NCBI GenBank assembly: GCA_902766415.1
Contig: CACXDR010000116.1
Coordinates: 1 to 7,871 of the forward strand
Length of the DNA: 7,871 bases
Direction: 5' to 3'
DNA from: an uncultured Lachnospiraceae bacterium
GTDB lineage: Bacteria > Bacillota_A > Clostridia > Lachnospirales > Lachnospiraceae
The position numbers and the translations under genes were made by a program. The notes under the pieces were generated by a model. It searched no databases. It saw only the letters and a list, made by a program, of their open reading frames with translations, and had not been told where the DNA came from. Positions 1-6,034 of the stretch are shown piece after piece (the first letter of the stretch is position 1; each line of letters begins with the position of its first letter).

Positions 1-53
1 CGCTCCCTGTTATCATTATAGCTTTCAGAAAAAGCCCGCACAATATCCTGCAT
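1..53 (-). CDS. Possible 5' end of a further minus-strand gene (cut by window edge)
   Basis: Reading leftwards from an ATG at 51-53 the frame stays open to the window edge and would begin MQDIVRAFSESYNDNRE. Only 17 full codons are visible, so an open frame here carries little weight. The only Shine-Dalgarno-like bases are an AGG very close to the ATG; an in-frame GTG four codons later has AGG at a better distance. It lies downstream of the hairpin at 70-90, in the same direction as every other gene. I do not recognise the product, and it could be chance. Confidence 0.22.
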   Translation of the reverse strand, partial: MQDIVRAFSESYNDNRE

Positions 54-56
54 GAC

Positions 57-90
57 CTAAAATGCGAAGGCCGCCGTTTTTAACGGCGGC
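57..90 (-). terminator. Terminator-like hairpin after the DUF2971 gene
   Basis: A perfect 9-bp stem pairs 70-78 (gccgccgtt) with 82-90 (aacggcggc) around a 3-nt loop. It begins 17 nt beyond the stop codon of the DUF2971 gene. On the minus strand the stem is followed by CTTCGCATTTT, so the T-run is short and displaced by several bases; it may be a weak terminator or a 3'-end-protecting hairpin. There is no T-run on the plus-strand side, so it fits minus-strand transcription. Confidence 0.55.
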
Positions 91-106
91 AGGCGGGACA
101 GGGTCC

Positions 107-1030
107 TTACATTTTGCTCCGCAGCGGGCAGTCGGACAGGCATACCCGGTCCGTCAGGCTGTCGAGGGACAGGTCTCTCAGGTAGTCCTGGATGATCGGT
201 ATGGACTGGGTGGATTCCGGTCCTACGATGATCTCCGTGATCAGCTCCTCAAGGCTTGACCCGGCTTTCCGGCACATGGCATCGAGATCCAGCGGATAAT
301 ACTTCTTGATCCTCTCCCTTGTCACATGGTAGCGGGCCTTCACGTCAAAGTCCGACGCCCCGAAGGGCATGACCACCAGCCGCACCTCGTGCTCGCTGGA
401 AAACGACGGATGCTTGAAGGACGCGGAGTTCCGCCAGCAGTCCGCAAGGGCCGCCTTCAGGGCGGGATTGTCCTCCGTGAAGACCTCCTCCGACATCGTC
501 AGGTCGTACAGCTTCCGCACCAGCGGGTGCGTCTCCACGTCATCCTGGTAATACACCTTCTGCAGGGTGACCGCGCCGCCCGTCATCCGCTCGAGGACCT
601 TCCTGTCGATCCCCAGGCAGACGCCCTTGCCCCGGTTCGCGTACCGCTCCCACTGGGAAGCATCATCCCGGTAGGTGGAAAAGCAGGCCGCGTAGGCCGC
701 ATAGTCGAAATACTTCCTGTTCAGCTCCTTCGCGAGCTCCCTGAGCTTCTCCAGCTTCTCGTTCGCATGCTCCTCCTCGAGCCGCCGCTCCACCGCGCGG
801 AAAATGCCGTTCATGAACAGCTCCATCTCGGCCGTATCGTTCATGTTCCTGACGTTGTTCACCCTGAGCTCCCGGTCCCGCAGGATCCCGTTAAAGGCAA
901 GATAATCCGTATAATGATACAGGACATCATCCTTGTCCGAAACCGATCTGTAGATCTCCTTCAGATGATGGAGCCTGGCCTGCCTCCTGTCGCTGAGCTC
1001 CCTCCGTATATCCGCTAACACTCTGTCCAT
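107..1030 (-). CDS. DUF2971 domain protein, function unknown
   Basis: A 307-residue soluble protein with the sequence pattern of the DUF2971 family. Seen: an N-terminal LYHYTDY...GIL segment (residues 37-50), an N-x-x-x-x-MND segment (59-65), a predicted helical, charged stretch (about 70-108), the family-typical ACFS...QWERYANRGKGVCLG block (115-140), KVYYQDD (158-164), and FKHPSFSSEHEVRLVV near residues 205-220. There is no signal peptide or membrane segment. The start at 1030 is chosen because GGGGG (1037-1041) lies 6 nt upstream and an extended -10 promoter lies just beyond. A longer in-frame start at 1171 would run through that promoter and the terminator at 1139-1165, so it is rejected. 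The family has no settled biochemical role; the H-Y-T segment loosely resembles DarT-like ADP-ribosyltransferases (inference). It has its own promoter and terminators on both sides, so it is not part of the transport operon. Confidence 0.85.
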   Translation of the reverse strand: MDRVLADIRRELSDRRQARLHHLKEIYRSVSDKDDVLYHYTDYLAFNGILRDRELRVNNVRNMNDTAEMELFMNGIFRAVERRLEEEHANEKLEKLRELAKELNRKYFDYAAYAACFSTYRDDASQWERYANRGKGVCLGIDRKVLERMTGGAVTLQKVYYQDDVETHPLVRKLYDLTMSEEVFTEDNPALKAALADCWRNSASFKHPSFSSEHEVRLVVMPFGASDFDVKARYHVTRERIKKYYPLDLDAMCRKAGSSLEELITEIIVGPESTQSIPIIQDYLRDLSLDSLTDRVCLSDCPLRSKM

Positions 1031-1105
1031 TCCGTTCCCCCGTATGTTCTTAGGAAAACCGCTGCTTTCGCGCCATACTGAAACCCTGACACCGGTACCG
1101 CTTTC

Positions 1106-1114
1106 ATTATACCA
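1106..1114 (-). promoter_or_regulatory. Extended -10 promoter for the DUF2971 gene
   Basis: On the minus strand the sequence reads TGG-TATAAT: a perfect -10 hexamer (1106-1111) preceded by the TGN extended -10 motif (1112-1114). The -35 position holds only a weak GAAACA, which is common when an extended -10 is present. The predicted start near 1099 gives a leader of about 69 nt to the ATG at 1030. The promoter sits directly downstream of the terminator at 1139-1165, as expected for a new transcription unit. Confidence 0.72.
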
Positions 1115-1138
1115 TCTCCCCCGCCACTTGTTTCCCAT

Positions 1139-1165
1139 AAAAAAAAAGCTGCTGCCGCAGCTTTC
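1139..1165 (-). terminator. Intrinsic terminator
   Basis: A perfect 8-bp stem, aaagctgc (1145-1152) with gcagcttt (1157-1164), closes a 4-nt loop. On the minus strand it runs straight into a T-run (A-run on the plus strand, 1139-1147). This is a textbook rho-independent terminator for leftward transcription. It lies about 205 nt after the creatininase-family stop codon, so it either ends that operon with a long 3' tail or ends a separate short transcript from 1165-1370. Confidence 0.85.
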
Positions 1166-1235
1166 CCGCACGAATCAGAGCCGCCGGAACTTCCGTGCAG
1201 GATTCCCCCGGCCCGGACATTTTCTTCCGCAATAG

Positions 1236-1330
1236 AACAGCCGGTATTACCACACGGAAGAAACGGCGCGGCTGATCCTTCTGACATAAACAGCCGGTAT
1301 TTCCACTGGTGTCCGCCGTGGAATACCGGC
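1236..1330. repeat. Three copies of a cagccggtatt motif, two forming a hairpin
   Basis: An 18-nt sequence, aacagccggtatt-N-ccac, occurs at 1236-1253 and 1289-1306, differing only at N. An inverted copy, gtggaataccggc, lies at 1318-1330. The second copy and the inverted copy form a stem of 13 bp with one bulged base and an 11-nt loop (1293-1330). On the minus strand only a weak TGTTTATG follows, so this is a poor classical terminator. The short core acagccggtat also appears at 3222-3232, just after the nitrilase-family stop codon. Confidence 0.6.
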
Positions 1331-1370
1331 GTTTCATCTGCGTTTCATTCGCGAATCATCACGCGGCCCT

Positions 1371-2132
1371 TCAGCGGATCTTCGTCGTCCTGTAATCCCA
1401 TCCGTTCGCGTCCAGCTCCTTCAGGGCGTCGGCGACGCACTTCACCAGCGCCTCCGTCATGAGGCGCCCCTTCTCGGGCGTCGCCTTCGTTGCATCGCCC
1501 GTCATGGCGCAGTTCGTGAGCTCGGAGAAATCCCACTTGATGTCGACGTTCTCCGGAAGCCTGTCGGGCACCACGCAGCCTGCCTTCTCCGGCTGGTTCC
1601 ACTGCGGATAGAGATAGTACGCGATGGAGCTCTCGCCCTCGCCCGCGTGGCCTAAGCCGTTCCACACCTCGAAGGTCCCCTCCGGAAGCAGCTTTCCTGC
1701 GATGACCCACCATTCGGGCAGGGAGGCGATCCGCGCCTGCGGGTACTTTTCCTTGATCTTCCTGCTGGCGATCTCGATCGGGGCAATATTTCCGTCGTGG
1801 CCGTTCATCAGGAAAATATGGCTGATGCCGTTTCTCAGGACGGACTCGATGAGGTCGTAGATCACCTGCGTGACCGTGTCGTAGCTGAGCGTCAGGGAGA
1901 ACGGGAACGTGTCATAGTGCGCGCTGTAGCCGACCGTGACCGGCGGAAGGACCAGAAGGCCCGGGACCTCGTCCGCGATCCTGCAGGAAAGCATATAGGA
2001 TACCAGCGTGTCGGTGCCGGAAGCGAGATGGAAGCCGTGCGCCTCGCAGGAGCCGATCGCGAGGATCGCCTTGTCGTACCCGCCTTCCATGACCTGGGAG
2101 GATGTGAGCTTCATAAGTTCATGGATCGCCAT
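1371..2132 (-). CDS. Creatininase-family metal-dependent amidohydrolase
   Basis: A 253-residue cytoplasmic protein matching the creatininase family in length and motif order. Seen: the N-terminal metal-binding segment GSCEAHGFHLASGTD (residues 27-41) with candidate ligands E30, H32 and D41; NGHDGN (110-115) with H112; and HAGEGESS (162-169), the usual third signature. Family knowledge: these are binuclear metal enzymes that open C-N bonds in cyclic amides or formamides (creatininase, formamidopyrimidine deformylases, MftE-type peptidases). Creatininase proper has NGHYEN, whose Glu contributes to metal binding; here that position is Gly, as in the wider family, so creatinine is unlikely to be the substrate. 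GAGAGG lies 8 nt upstream of the ATG and supports this start. The gene follows the EamA permease by 77 bp and is probably co-transcribed with it. Family assignment is firm; the substrate is unknown. Confidence 0.88.
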   Translation of the reverse strand: MAIHELMKLTSSQVMEGGYDKAILAIGSCEAHGFHLASGTDTLVSYMLSCRIADEVPGLLVLPPVTVGYSAHYDTFPFSLTLSYDTVTQVIYDLIESVLRNGISHIFLMNGHDGNIAPIEIASRKIKEKYPQARIASLPEWWVIAGKLLPEGTFEVWNGLGHAGEGESSIAYYLYPQWNQPEKAGCVVPDRLPENVDIKWDFSELTNCAMTGDATKATPEKGRLMTEALVKCVADALKELDANGWDYRTTKIR

Positions 2133-2158
2133 TGTTTTGCCTCTCTTTCTTCATTGGC

Positions 2159-2189
2159 CCTGCGGGCGGGCGTAAGCTGCTTCCGCAGG
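2159..2189 (-). other. Small intergenic hairpin between EamA and creatininase-family genes
   Basis: cctgcgg (2159-2165) can pair with ccgcagg (2183-2189) across a 17-nt loop in the 77-bp gap. No T-run follows on the minus strand, so it is not a terminator. It could protect or process the messenger RNA, or be chance in GC-rich DNA. Confidence 0.3.
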
Positions 2190-2209
2190 AGTATTTTCCG
2201 TCCCGCCGT

Positions 2210-3106
2210 TCAGTCATGCCGGCTGACAGGCGTCCGTTTTACATTGTTCAGGATGACCACCACGACCGCCGTGAGCACCAGGGCGCTTCCGATGACCGTC
2301 CTTAAGCTGATATGCTCCTTCAGGACCAGCGCGCCGCCGATCGTGCACACGATGGGCTCGAGCGTCCCGAGGATCGACGTGTAGACCGAACCGACCAGGT
2401 GTATGGCCTTCAGCAGCATAAGATTCGCGAAGATCGCGAACCCGGCGGCGGCAAAGAGGACCGCCCACTCCCCGGCGGTGATCCCCATGGTCATCTGTCC
2501 GGTCGCGCAGGTGTACGCGAGGAGGATCACGCTGTCCAGAAGCGCCATCACGTCATAGACGGCGAGGACGTCATAGATGCCGAAATGCCTCTGCTCCTGG
2601 AAGACCAGATAGGATCCGAAGGTCACGGAGGACGTCGCCGCGAGAAGGATCCCGAAGAACGCGTTCTCCGGCAGCGCCGAAACGTCGCAGAGCAGGACGA
2701 TGCCGGCGAACGCCGCGAGCATGGCCCCGACCGCCGTCATGCTGAACCGCTGGCGGAAAAGGACGGTGCTTATGACCATCGCGACGAGCGGGTACATATA
2801 GTGGAGCGTGATCCCGATCCCGGAGGGAATATAGTTATACGCCGCGTAGAGAAGAATGGACGTGCCCGAGTAGAGGGTCGCCGCGATGACCAGCTCCCAC
2901 AGCTTCGGGAGAGACGTCATTTTCAGCTTCAGCTTCCTTATGGTGAACGGAAGAAGCAGGAGGCCGGGCACCAGCATACGCACCAGCACGGTGAACGGGC
3001 TGGACACGCGTCCCCCGCGGATCAGGGGGAGCGTAAGGATCGGGATGAAACCAAAGAGCGCTCCGGAGATCAGGGCGTTCAGATAGCCGCGCGTTTTATT
3101 GTTCAT
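2210..3106 (-). CDS. DMT-superfamily permease with two EamA repeats
   Basis: A 298-residue, very hydrophobic inner-membrane protein with about ten predicted transmembrane helices in two EamA repeats. Repeat 1 ends with ITLHYMYPLVAMVISTVLF (residues about 99-117); repeat 2 carries the equivalent SILGTLEPIVCTIGGALVLKE (about 244-264), the family-typical end-of-repeat pattern with a Pro inside a helix and a charged residue after it. Length matches the usual 290-310 residues. Many EamA proteins export amino acids or other metabolites, but substrate cannot be read from sequence. The start at 3106 has only a weak ribosome binding site, and no better in-frame start is visible. It lies 129 bp beyond the nitrilase-family stop, with a terminator-like hairpin between. 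I see no clear promoter in that gap, so read-through from the TRAP operon is possible. The creatininase-family gene follows it. Confidence 0.88.
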   Translation of the reverse strand: MNNKTRGYLNALISGALFGFIPILTLPLIRGGRVSSPFTVLVRMLVPGLLLLPFTIRKLKLKMTSLPKLWELVIAATLYSGTSILLYAAYNYIPSGIGITLHYMYPLVAMVISTVLFRQRFSMTAVGAMLAAFAGIVLLCDVSALPENAFFGILLAATSSVTFGSYLVFQEQRHFGIYDVLAVYDVMALLDSVILLAYTCATGQMTMGITAGEWAVLFAAAGFAIFANLMLLKAIHLVGSVYTSILGTLEPIVCTIGGALVLKEHISLRTVIGSALVLTAVVVVILNNVKRTPVSRHD

Positions 3107-3165
3107 AGTCAGATACCATACGCCCGTTCACGCAGAACATCCGTCTGCGGAGCGTAAATACAGAA

Positions 3166-3195
3166 GCGGGAAGGGCTGCCATGAACCCTTCCCGC
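3166..3195 (-). terminator. Terminator-like hairpin after the nitrilase-family gene
   Basis: A perfect 10-bp GC-rich stem pairs gcgggaaggg (3166-3175) with cccttcccgc (3186-3195) around a 10-nt loop, starting 41 nt beyond the stop codon at 3236. On the minus strand it is followed by TTCTGTATTTACG, a T-rich but broken tail, so termination may be partial and let some transcripts continue into the EamA and creatininase-family genes. Confidence 0.6.
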
Positions 3196-3235
3196 ACTGA
3201 ACCAGGATCCTATGCTGCAGGACAGCCGGTATGCT

Positions 3236-4036
3236 TTAGTTGCAATAGAGGTCCGGACGGCGCTGGTCGTAGGACGGCACCTTCCTGCGGACTTCCGGAA
3301 CACGGTCCGTGTCGATCTCCGCGAACAGGAGCTGCTCGCGCTCGCCGGCAGCGGCGATGTTGACGCCCATCGGGTCAACGACGACGCTCTCGCCCATGGA
3401 ACCCTCGGAGCAGAGGTCGCAGGCGACGACAAAGCAGCCGTTCTCGATGGCGCGCGCGTTGATCAGGGTGTGGAACTGCTGGCTCTTAAGACGTCCCTCC
3501 GCCCATGCGGTCGGCATGAGAAGGATCTCGGCGCCCTTCATGCGCTGGTAACGGGAGACCTCCGGGAAACGGACCTCGTAGCAGACGAACATGCCGAGCT
3601 TTCCGAACGGCGTGTCGACCGGCTCAAAGAACTTGTCGCCCGGGCAGGTGGTCGCGGACTCAAAATAGCCGAATGCGTCGTAAAGATGGGTCTTCCTGTA
3701 GGAGCTGACGATCTCACCGTCGGAATTCAGCATGACCGTGGTGTTGGTCTTCCTGTCTCCTGCCGGCTCGCTCATGCCGAACACCATCCACATGTGATAC
3801 TTCTTCGCAAGCTCGCGCATCCCGGTGACGAACGGGCCGTCCAGCGGCTGCGCCGCAGCGAGGACCGTCTCCATCGGAGTTCCCTGCGGATAATGGGTCA
3901 TGTAGACCTCCGGGAAGATCATGAAATCCGGATGGTATTCCTCATACGCCTGCTTCGCGTACTTCTTCGCCTTCTCAAGGTTCTCAGCCGGATCTCCGAC
4001 ATTTGTGAGCTGCGCAAGTACCCATTTACTCTTCAT
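3236..4036 (-). CDS. Nitrilase-superfamily carbon-nitrogen hydrolase (amidase type)
   Basis: A 266-residue cytoplasmic enzyme with the full nitrilase-superfamily triad: E43 in FPEVYM, K115 in YRKTHLYD and C152 in MFVCYEVRFPE. The usual second glutamate is present as E126, just before the PGD motif (132-134). Later landmarks are LMPTAWAEG (172-180) and INARAIENG (about 192-200). Family knowledge: the nucleophilic Cys forms a thioester with the acyl part of an amide, carbamoyl or nitrile substrate and ammonia or an amine leaves. The CYEVRFPE nucleophile segment resembles Nit1/Nit2 (omega-amidase-like) members more than true nitrilases, so a primary amide of a carboxylic acid is a reasonable guess, not a demonstrated substrate. 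AAAGGAG, 7 nt before the ATG, fixes the start. It follows dctM by 60 bp with no terminator, so it is very likely the last gene of the TRAP operon. Confidence 0.92.
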   Translation of the reverse strand: MKSKWVLAQLTNVGDPAENLEKAKKYAKQAYEEYHPDFMIFPEVYMTHYPQGTPMETVLAAAQPLDGPFVTGMRELAKKYHMWMVFGMSEPAGDRKTNTTVMLNSDGEIVSSYRKTHLYDAFGYFESATTCPGDKFFEPVDTPFGKLGMFVCYEVRFPEVSRYQRMKGAEILLMPTAWAEGRLKSQQFHTLINARAIENGCFVVACDLCSEGSMGESVVVDPMGVNIAAAGEREQLLFAEIDTDRVPEVRRKVPSYDQRRPDLYCN

Positions 4037-4096
4037 TTTGTTTCTCCTTTCCTTAAAAGAAGCGGGGTCCTTATCCCACTGATATGAATCTTAAGC

Positions 4097-5377
4097 TCAG
4101 CCTCCGAGCAGAGTCGGGAGACCGACCGCAAGCATCGGGAAGCAGGAAACCAGGATCAGGGCGACGGTCGAAGCGATGATGTACGGAACGACCGGCTTGA
4201 CGATCCTCGCGACCTGGATGTGGGCGATACCGCACGCGACATACAGGTTGCAGCCGACCGGCGGGGTGACCTGGCCGATCGCGACGTTCATGACAAGGAT
4301 AACGCCGAGGTGATAAAGGTTCATGCCAAGCGCCGACGCGATGGGCAGGAAGATCGGCACGAAAATGTACATGATCGAGTTTCCGTCGATGAAGCAGCCT
4401 GCGATCAGGACGAGGATGTTCGCGATGATGATGAAGATCGCGAGACGTCCCTGGACCACGCTGTTCAGGAGGTTCGTGATCATGGCGGAGATGCCGGAGA
4501 CCGACATGACCCACGCCATCAGGCCCGCGTTGCCCATGTTCCACATCATTGCGCCGGACTGGCACGCGGAGTCGATCACGATGTCAAGGAGCTGTCTGCC
4601 GCGTACCGTGCGGTAGATGACGATGCCGACGAACAGTCCGTAGACTGCCGCGACCGCTGCCGCCTCGGTCGGGGTGAAAATACCGCCGTAGATACCGCCC
4701 AGGATGATGACCGGCATCATCAGGCCCCAGAAAGCGTCCTTGAACGCGTTCCAGCGCTGCTTCGCGCCGGCCTTCGGAAGCTTGTCAAGATTGCTCCGGC
4801 GGGTGACGTACATGGACGCGCAGAACAGCGCGGCGCCCATGACAAGGCCCGGGACGATACCGGCCATGAACTGCGTACCGGTGGAGATACCGACCAGGGA
4901 GGTGTAGACGACGAAGGAGATGGACGGCGGGATGATGATGCCGATACCGCCGGCGGTCGCCATGAGGGCGGAAGCATCGCCCACGTCATATCCGACCTTG
5001 ACCATTGCGGGGATGACGATGGAGCCGAGCGCCGCGACCGTCGCGGGGCCGGAGCCGGAGATCGCCGCGAAGAAGCAGGCGACGACGACGCAGACCAGGC
5101 CGAGCCCGCCGCGGATATGTCCGACGAAGCTCTGGGCGAAGTTGATCAGCTTGGTGGAGATATCAGACTTCTCCATGATGTTTCCGGCGAGGATGAAGAA
5201 CGGGATCGCCAGAAGCAGGAACTTGGAAAGGGCCGCGTAGTAGTTGTACGGAACCATCGCGAAGCCCATTTTTGTCACGACCAGGGTGACGACACTGGCA
5301 AGGCACATGCCGGTGCCGATCGGAGCGCCGATCGCGACGCAGATGCTGAATACGCCTAAAAGCAGTGCTGCAGTCAT
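4097..5377 (-). CDS. dctM: TRAP transporter large permease subunit (DctM type)
   Basis: A 426-residue integral membrane protein of the usual DctM length with roughly 11-12 hydrophobic segments. This is the channel subunit that moves the receptor-delivered solute inward using an ion gradient, commonly sodium. Family landmarks: AIPFFILAGNIM (57-68), ISGSGPATVAALGS (106-119), GIGIIIPPSI (144-153), GGIFTPTEAAA (231-241), and GQVTPPVGCNLYV (368-380), the paired helical-hairpin motifs characteristic of the large subunit. Its ATG overlaps the stop codon of the small subunit by 4 bp (ATGA), implying coupled translation, and GGAGG lies 8 nt upstream. The symbol is used in the family sense; C4-dicarboxylate specificity is not implied. 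Confidence 0.96.
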   Translation of the reverse strand: MTAALLLGVFSICVAIGAPIGTGMCLASVVTLVVTKMGFAMVPYNYYAALSKFLLLAIPFFILAGNIMEKSDISTKLINFAQSFVGHIRGGLGLVCVVVACFFAAISGSGPATVAALGSIVIPAMVKVGYDVGDASALMATAGGIGIIIPPSISFVVYTSLVGISTGTQFMAGIVPGLVMGAALFCASMYVTRRSNLDKLPKAGAKQRWNAFKDAFWGLMMPVIILGGIYGGIFTPTEAAAVAAVYGLFVGIVIYRTVRGRQLLDIVIDSACQSGAMMWNMGNAGLMAWVMSVSGISAMITNLLNSVVQGRLAIFIIIANILVLIAGCFIDGNSIMYIFVPIFLPIASALGMNLYHLGVILVMNVAIGQVTPPVGCNLYVACGIAHIQVARIVKPVVPYIIASTVALILVSCFPMLAVGLPTLLGG

Positions 5378-5886
5378 GCTTTGCCCTCCTCGTCCATAGT
5401 CTTAAGGTGCCTGATCTCCTTCACGATGTTCTGGATGCTCCGGAACATGACGAGCACCAGGCCGAACGGGACGCAAAGTGTATATAACCAGGCAGGAACA
5501 CGAAGCGCAACGCTGACGTTGTGCATCATGATCTGCGTTTTGATCATGGTAAAGCTGCAGGCCGTAAGGAACCCGGCAGCGATCAGGGTGAGGAAGCTGG
5601 TGAGAATGAACATCTTCACCTGCATCTTCGGCTTAAGAGACCCCGTCAGGAGGTCCAGCGTGTAAAGGCTGCGGAGCTTGACGCCGATCGAGCTGCCGAC
5701 GGTGCCGAGCAGGACGAACATGGCGCAGACCAGCTCCTCGGTAAATGCGAACGAGAAGTGGAGGATGTACCTGGAAACGACGCCCAGGAACACCAGGGTC
5801 AGCATGACCATCAGGATGACCGAGCAGAGAATGGATTCAAAGTCCAGGGCCCGCTCCTCTTTTTTGTTTTCGTTGTTGTCTGCCAT
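5374..5886 (-). CDS. dctQ: TRAP transporter small permease subunit (DctQ type)
   Basis: A 170-residue membrane protein with four predicted transmembrane helices and a charged N-terminus, the layout and length of DctQ subunits. Landmarks include VVSRYIL (36-42), the T-E-E turn in FAFTEELVCAMFV (46-58; usually W-x-E-E), and PAWLYTLCVPFG (131-142). It scaffolds the large subunit and docks the receptor. I choose the ATG at 5886 (MADNNENK). A GTG start at 5937 would lie inside the loop of the hairpin at 5920-5949 and add an unlikely leader. The nearest Shine-Dalgarno, AAGGGGG, is 13 nt upstream of the ATG, longer than usual, so translation may be weak or modulated. It is 148 bp downstream of the receptor gene and overlaps dctM by 4 bp. 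Confidence 0.93.
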   Translation of the reverse strand: MADNNENKKEERALDFESILCSVILMVMLTLVFLGVVSRYILHFSFAFTEELVCAMFVLLGTVGSSIGVKLRSLYTLDLLTGSLKPKMQVKMFILTSFLTLIAAGFLTACSFTMIKTQIMMHNVSVALRVPAWLYTLCVPFGLVLVMFRSIQNIVKEIRHLKTMDEEGKA

Positions 5887-5919
5887 AAGGATTAAAGTGC
5901 CCCCTTTTACATGGAATAT

Positions 5920-5949
5920 CTCTCCCGGGACGTTCACGCCCCGGGAGAG
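5920..5949 (-). other. Stable hairpin in the receptor-dctQ intergenic gap
   Basis: A perfect 10-bp GC-rich stem, ctctcccggg (5920-5929) with cccgggagag (5940-5949), closes a 10-nt loop. It lies 85 nt after the receptor stop codon and 34 nt before the dctQ start. No T-run follows on the minus strand, so it is not an intrinsic terminator. Its position suits an mRNA-stabilising or attenuating element that keeps receptor messages more abundant than membrane-subunit messages (inference). A smaller 5-bp hairpin with a TTTT loop lies at 5967-5980. Confidence 0.6.
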
Positions 5950-6034
5950 CAGGATCAGTCACTCCGGAAACTTTTGTTTCAGACGGGCCGTCACGCGGCA
6001 CGGTACCGCGCGCTTTCCGTTTTCTGACCTTTTA

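Larger units (their letters stand above)
1031..1370 (-). other. 340-bp gene-free stretch between creatininase-family and DUF2971 genes
   Basis: No convincing protein gene lies here. The open frames have skewed composition, no ribosome binding site and resemble nothing I know. In order of transcription it holds: two 9-nt copies of gcgtttcat spaced 11 bp apart (1329-1337 and 1340-1348), a long hairpin (1293-1330), a related half copy (1236-1253), about 70 nt without visible structure, the intrinsic terminator at 1139-1165, and the promoter and leader of the DUF2971 gene. Confidence 0.6.

Noticed and set aside
1031..1171. N-terminal extension of the DUF2971 gene to an ATG at 1171
   Set aside because: It would translate through a perfect terminator and an extended -10 promoter. 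The ATG at 1030 has a well-placed GGGGG and begins where family similarity starts.
1015..1337. Two overlapping minus-strand open frames of 76 and 90 codons
   Set aside because: They overlap each other, the terminator and the DUF2971 promoter, lack ribosome binding sites and have low-complexity, unfamiliar translations.
2312..3157. Long plus-strand open frame opposite the EamA gene
   Set aside because: It is a charged shadow of a hydrophobic gene on the other strand, with no domain or ribosome binding site.
3240..3258. Possible second sigma-54 promoter with TTGCA on the minus strand before the EamA gene
   Set aside because: The -24 half reads CCGGAC rather than TGGCAC and the site lies inside the nitrilase-family coding end; the match is poor.
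4220..5359. Long plus-strand open frame opposite dctM
   Set aside because: Its translation is dominated by Asp, Arg, His and Ala, the usual shadow of a GC-rich membrane-protein gene, and there is no start signal.
5887..5937. GTG start for the DctQ subunit at 5937
   Set aside because: The GTG lies in the loop of a stable hairpin and the added 17 residues do not look like a DctQ N-terminus; MADNNENK is typical.
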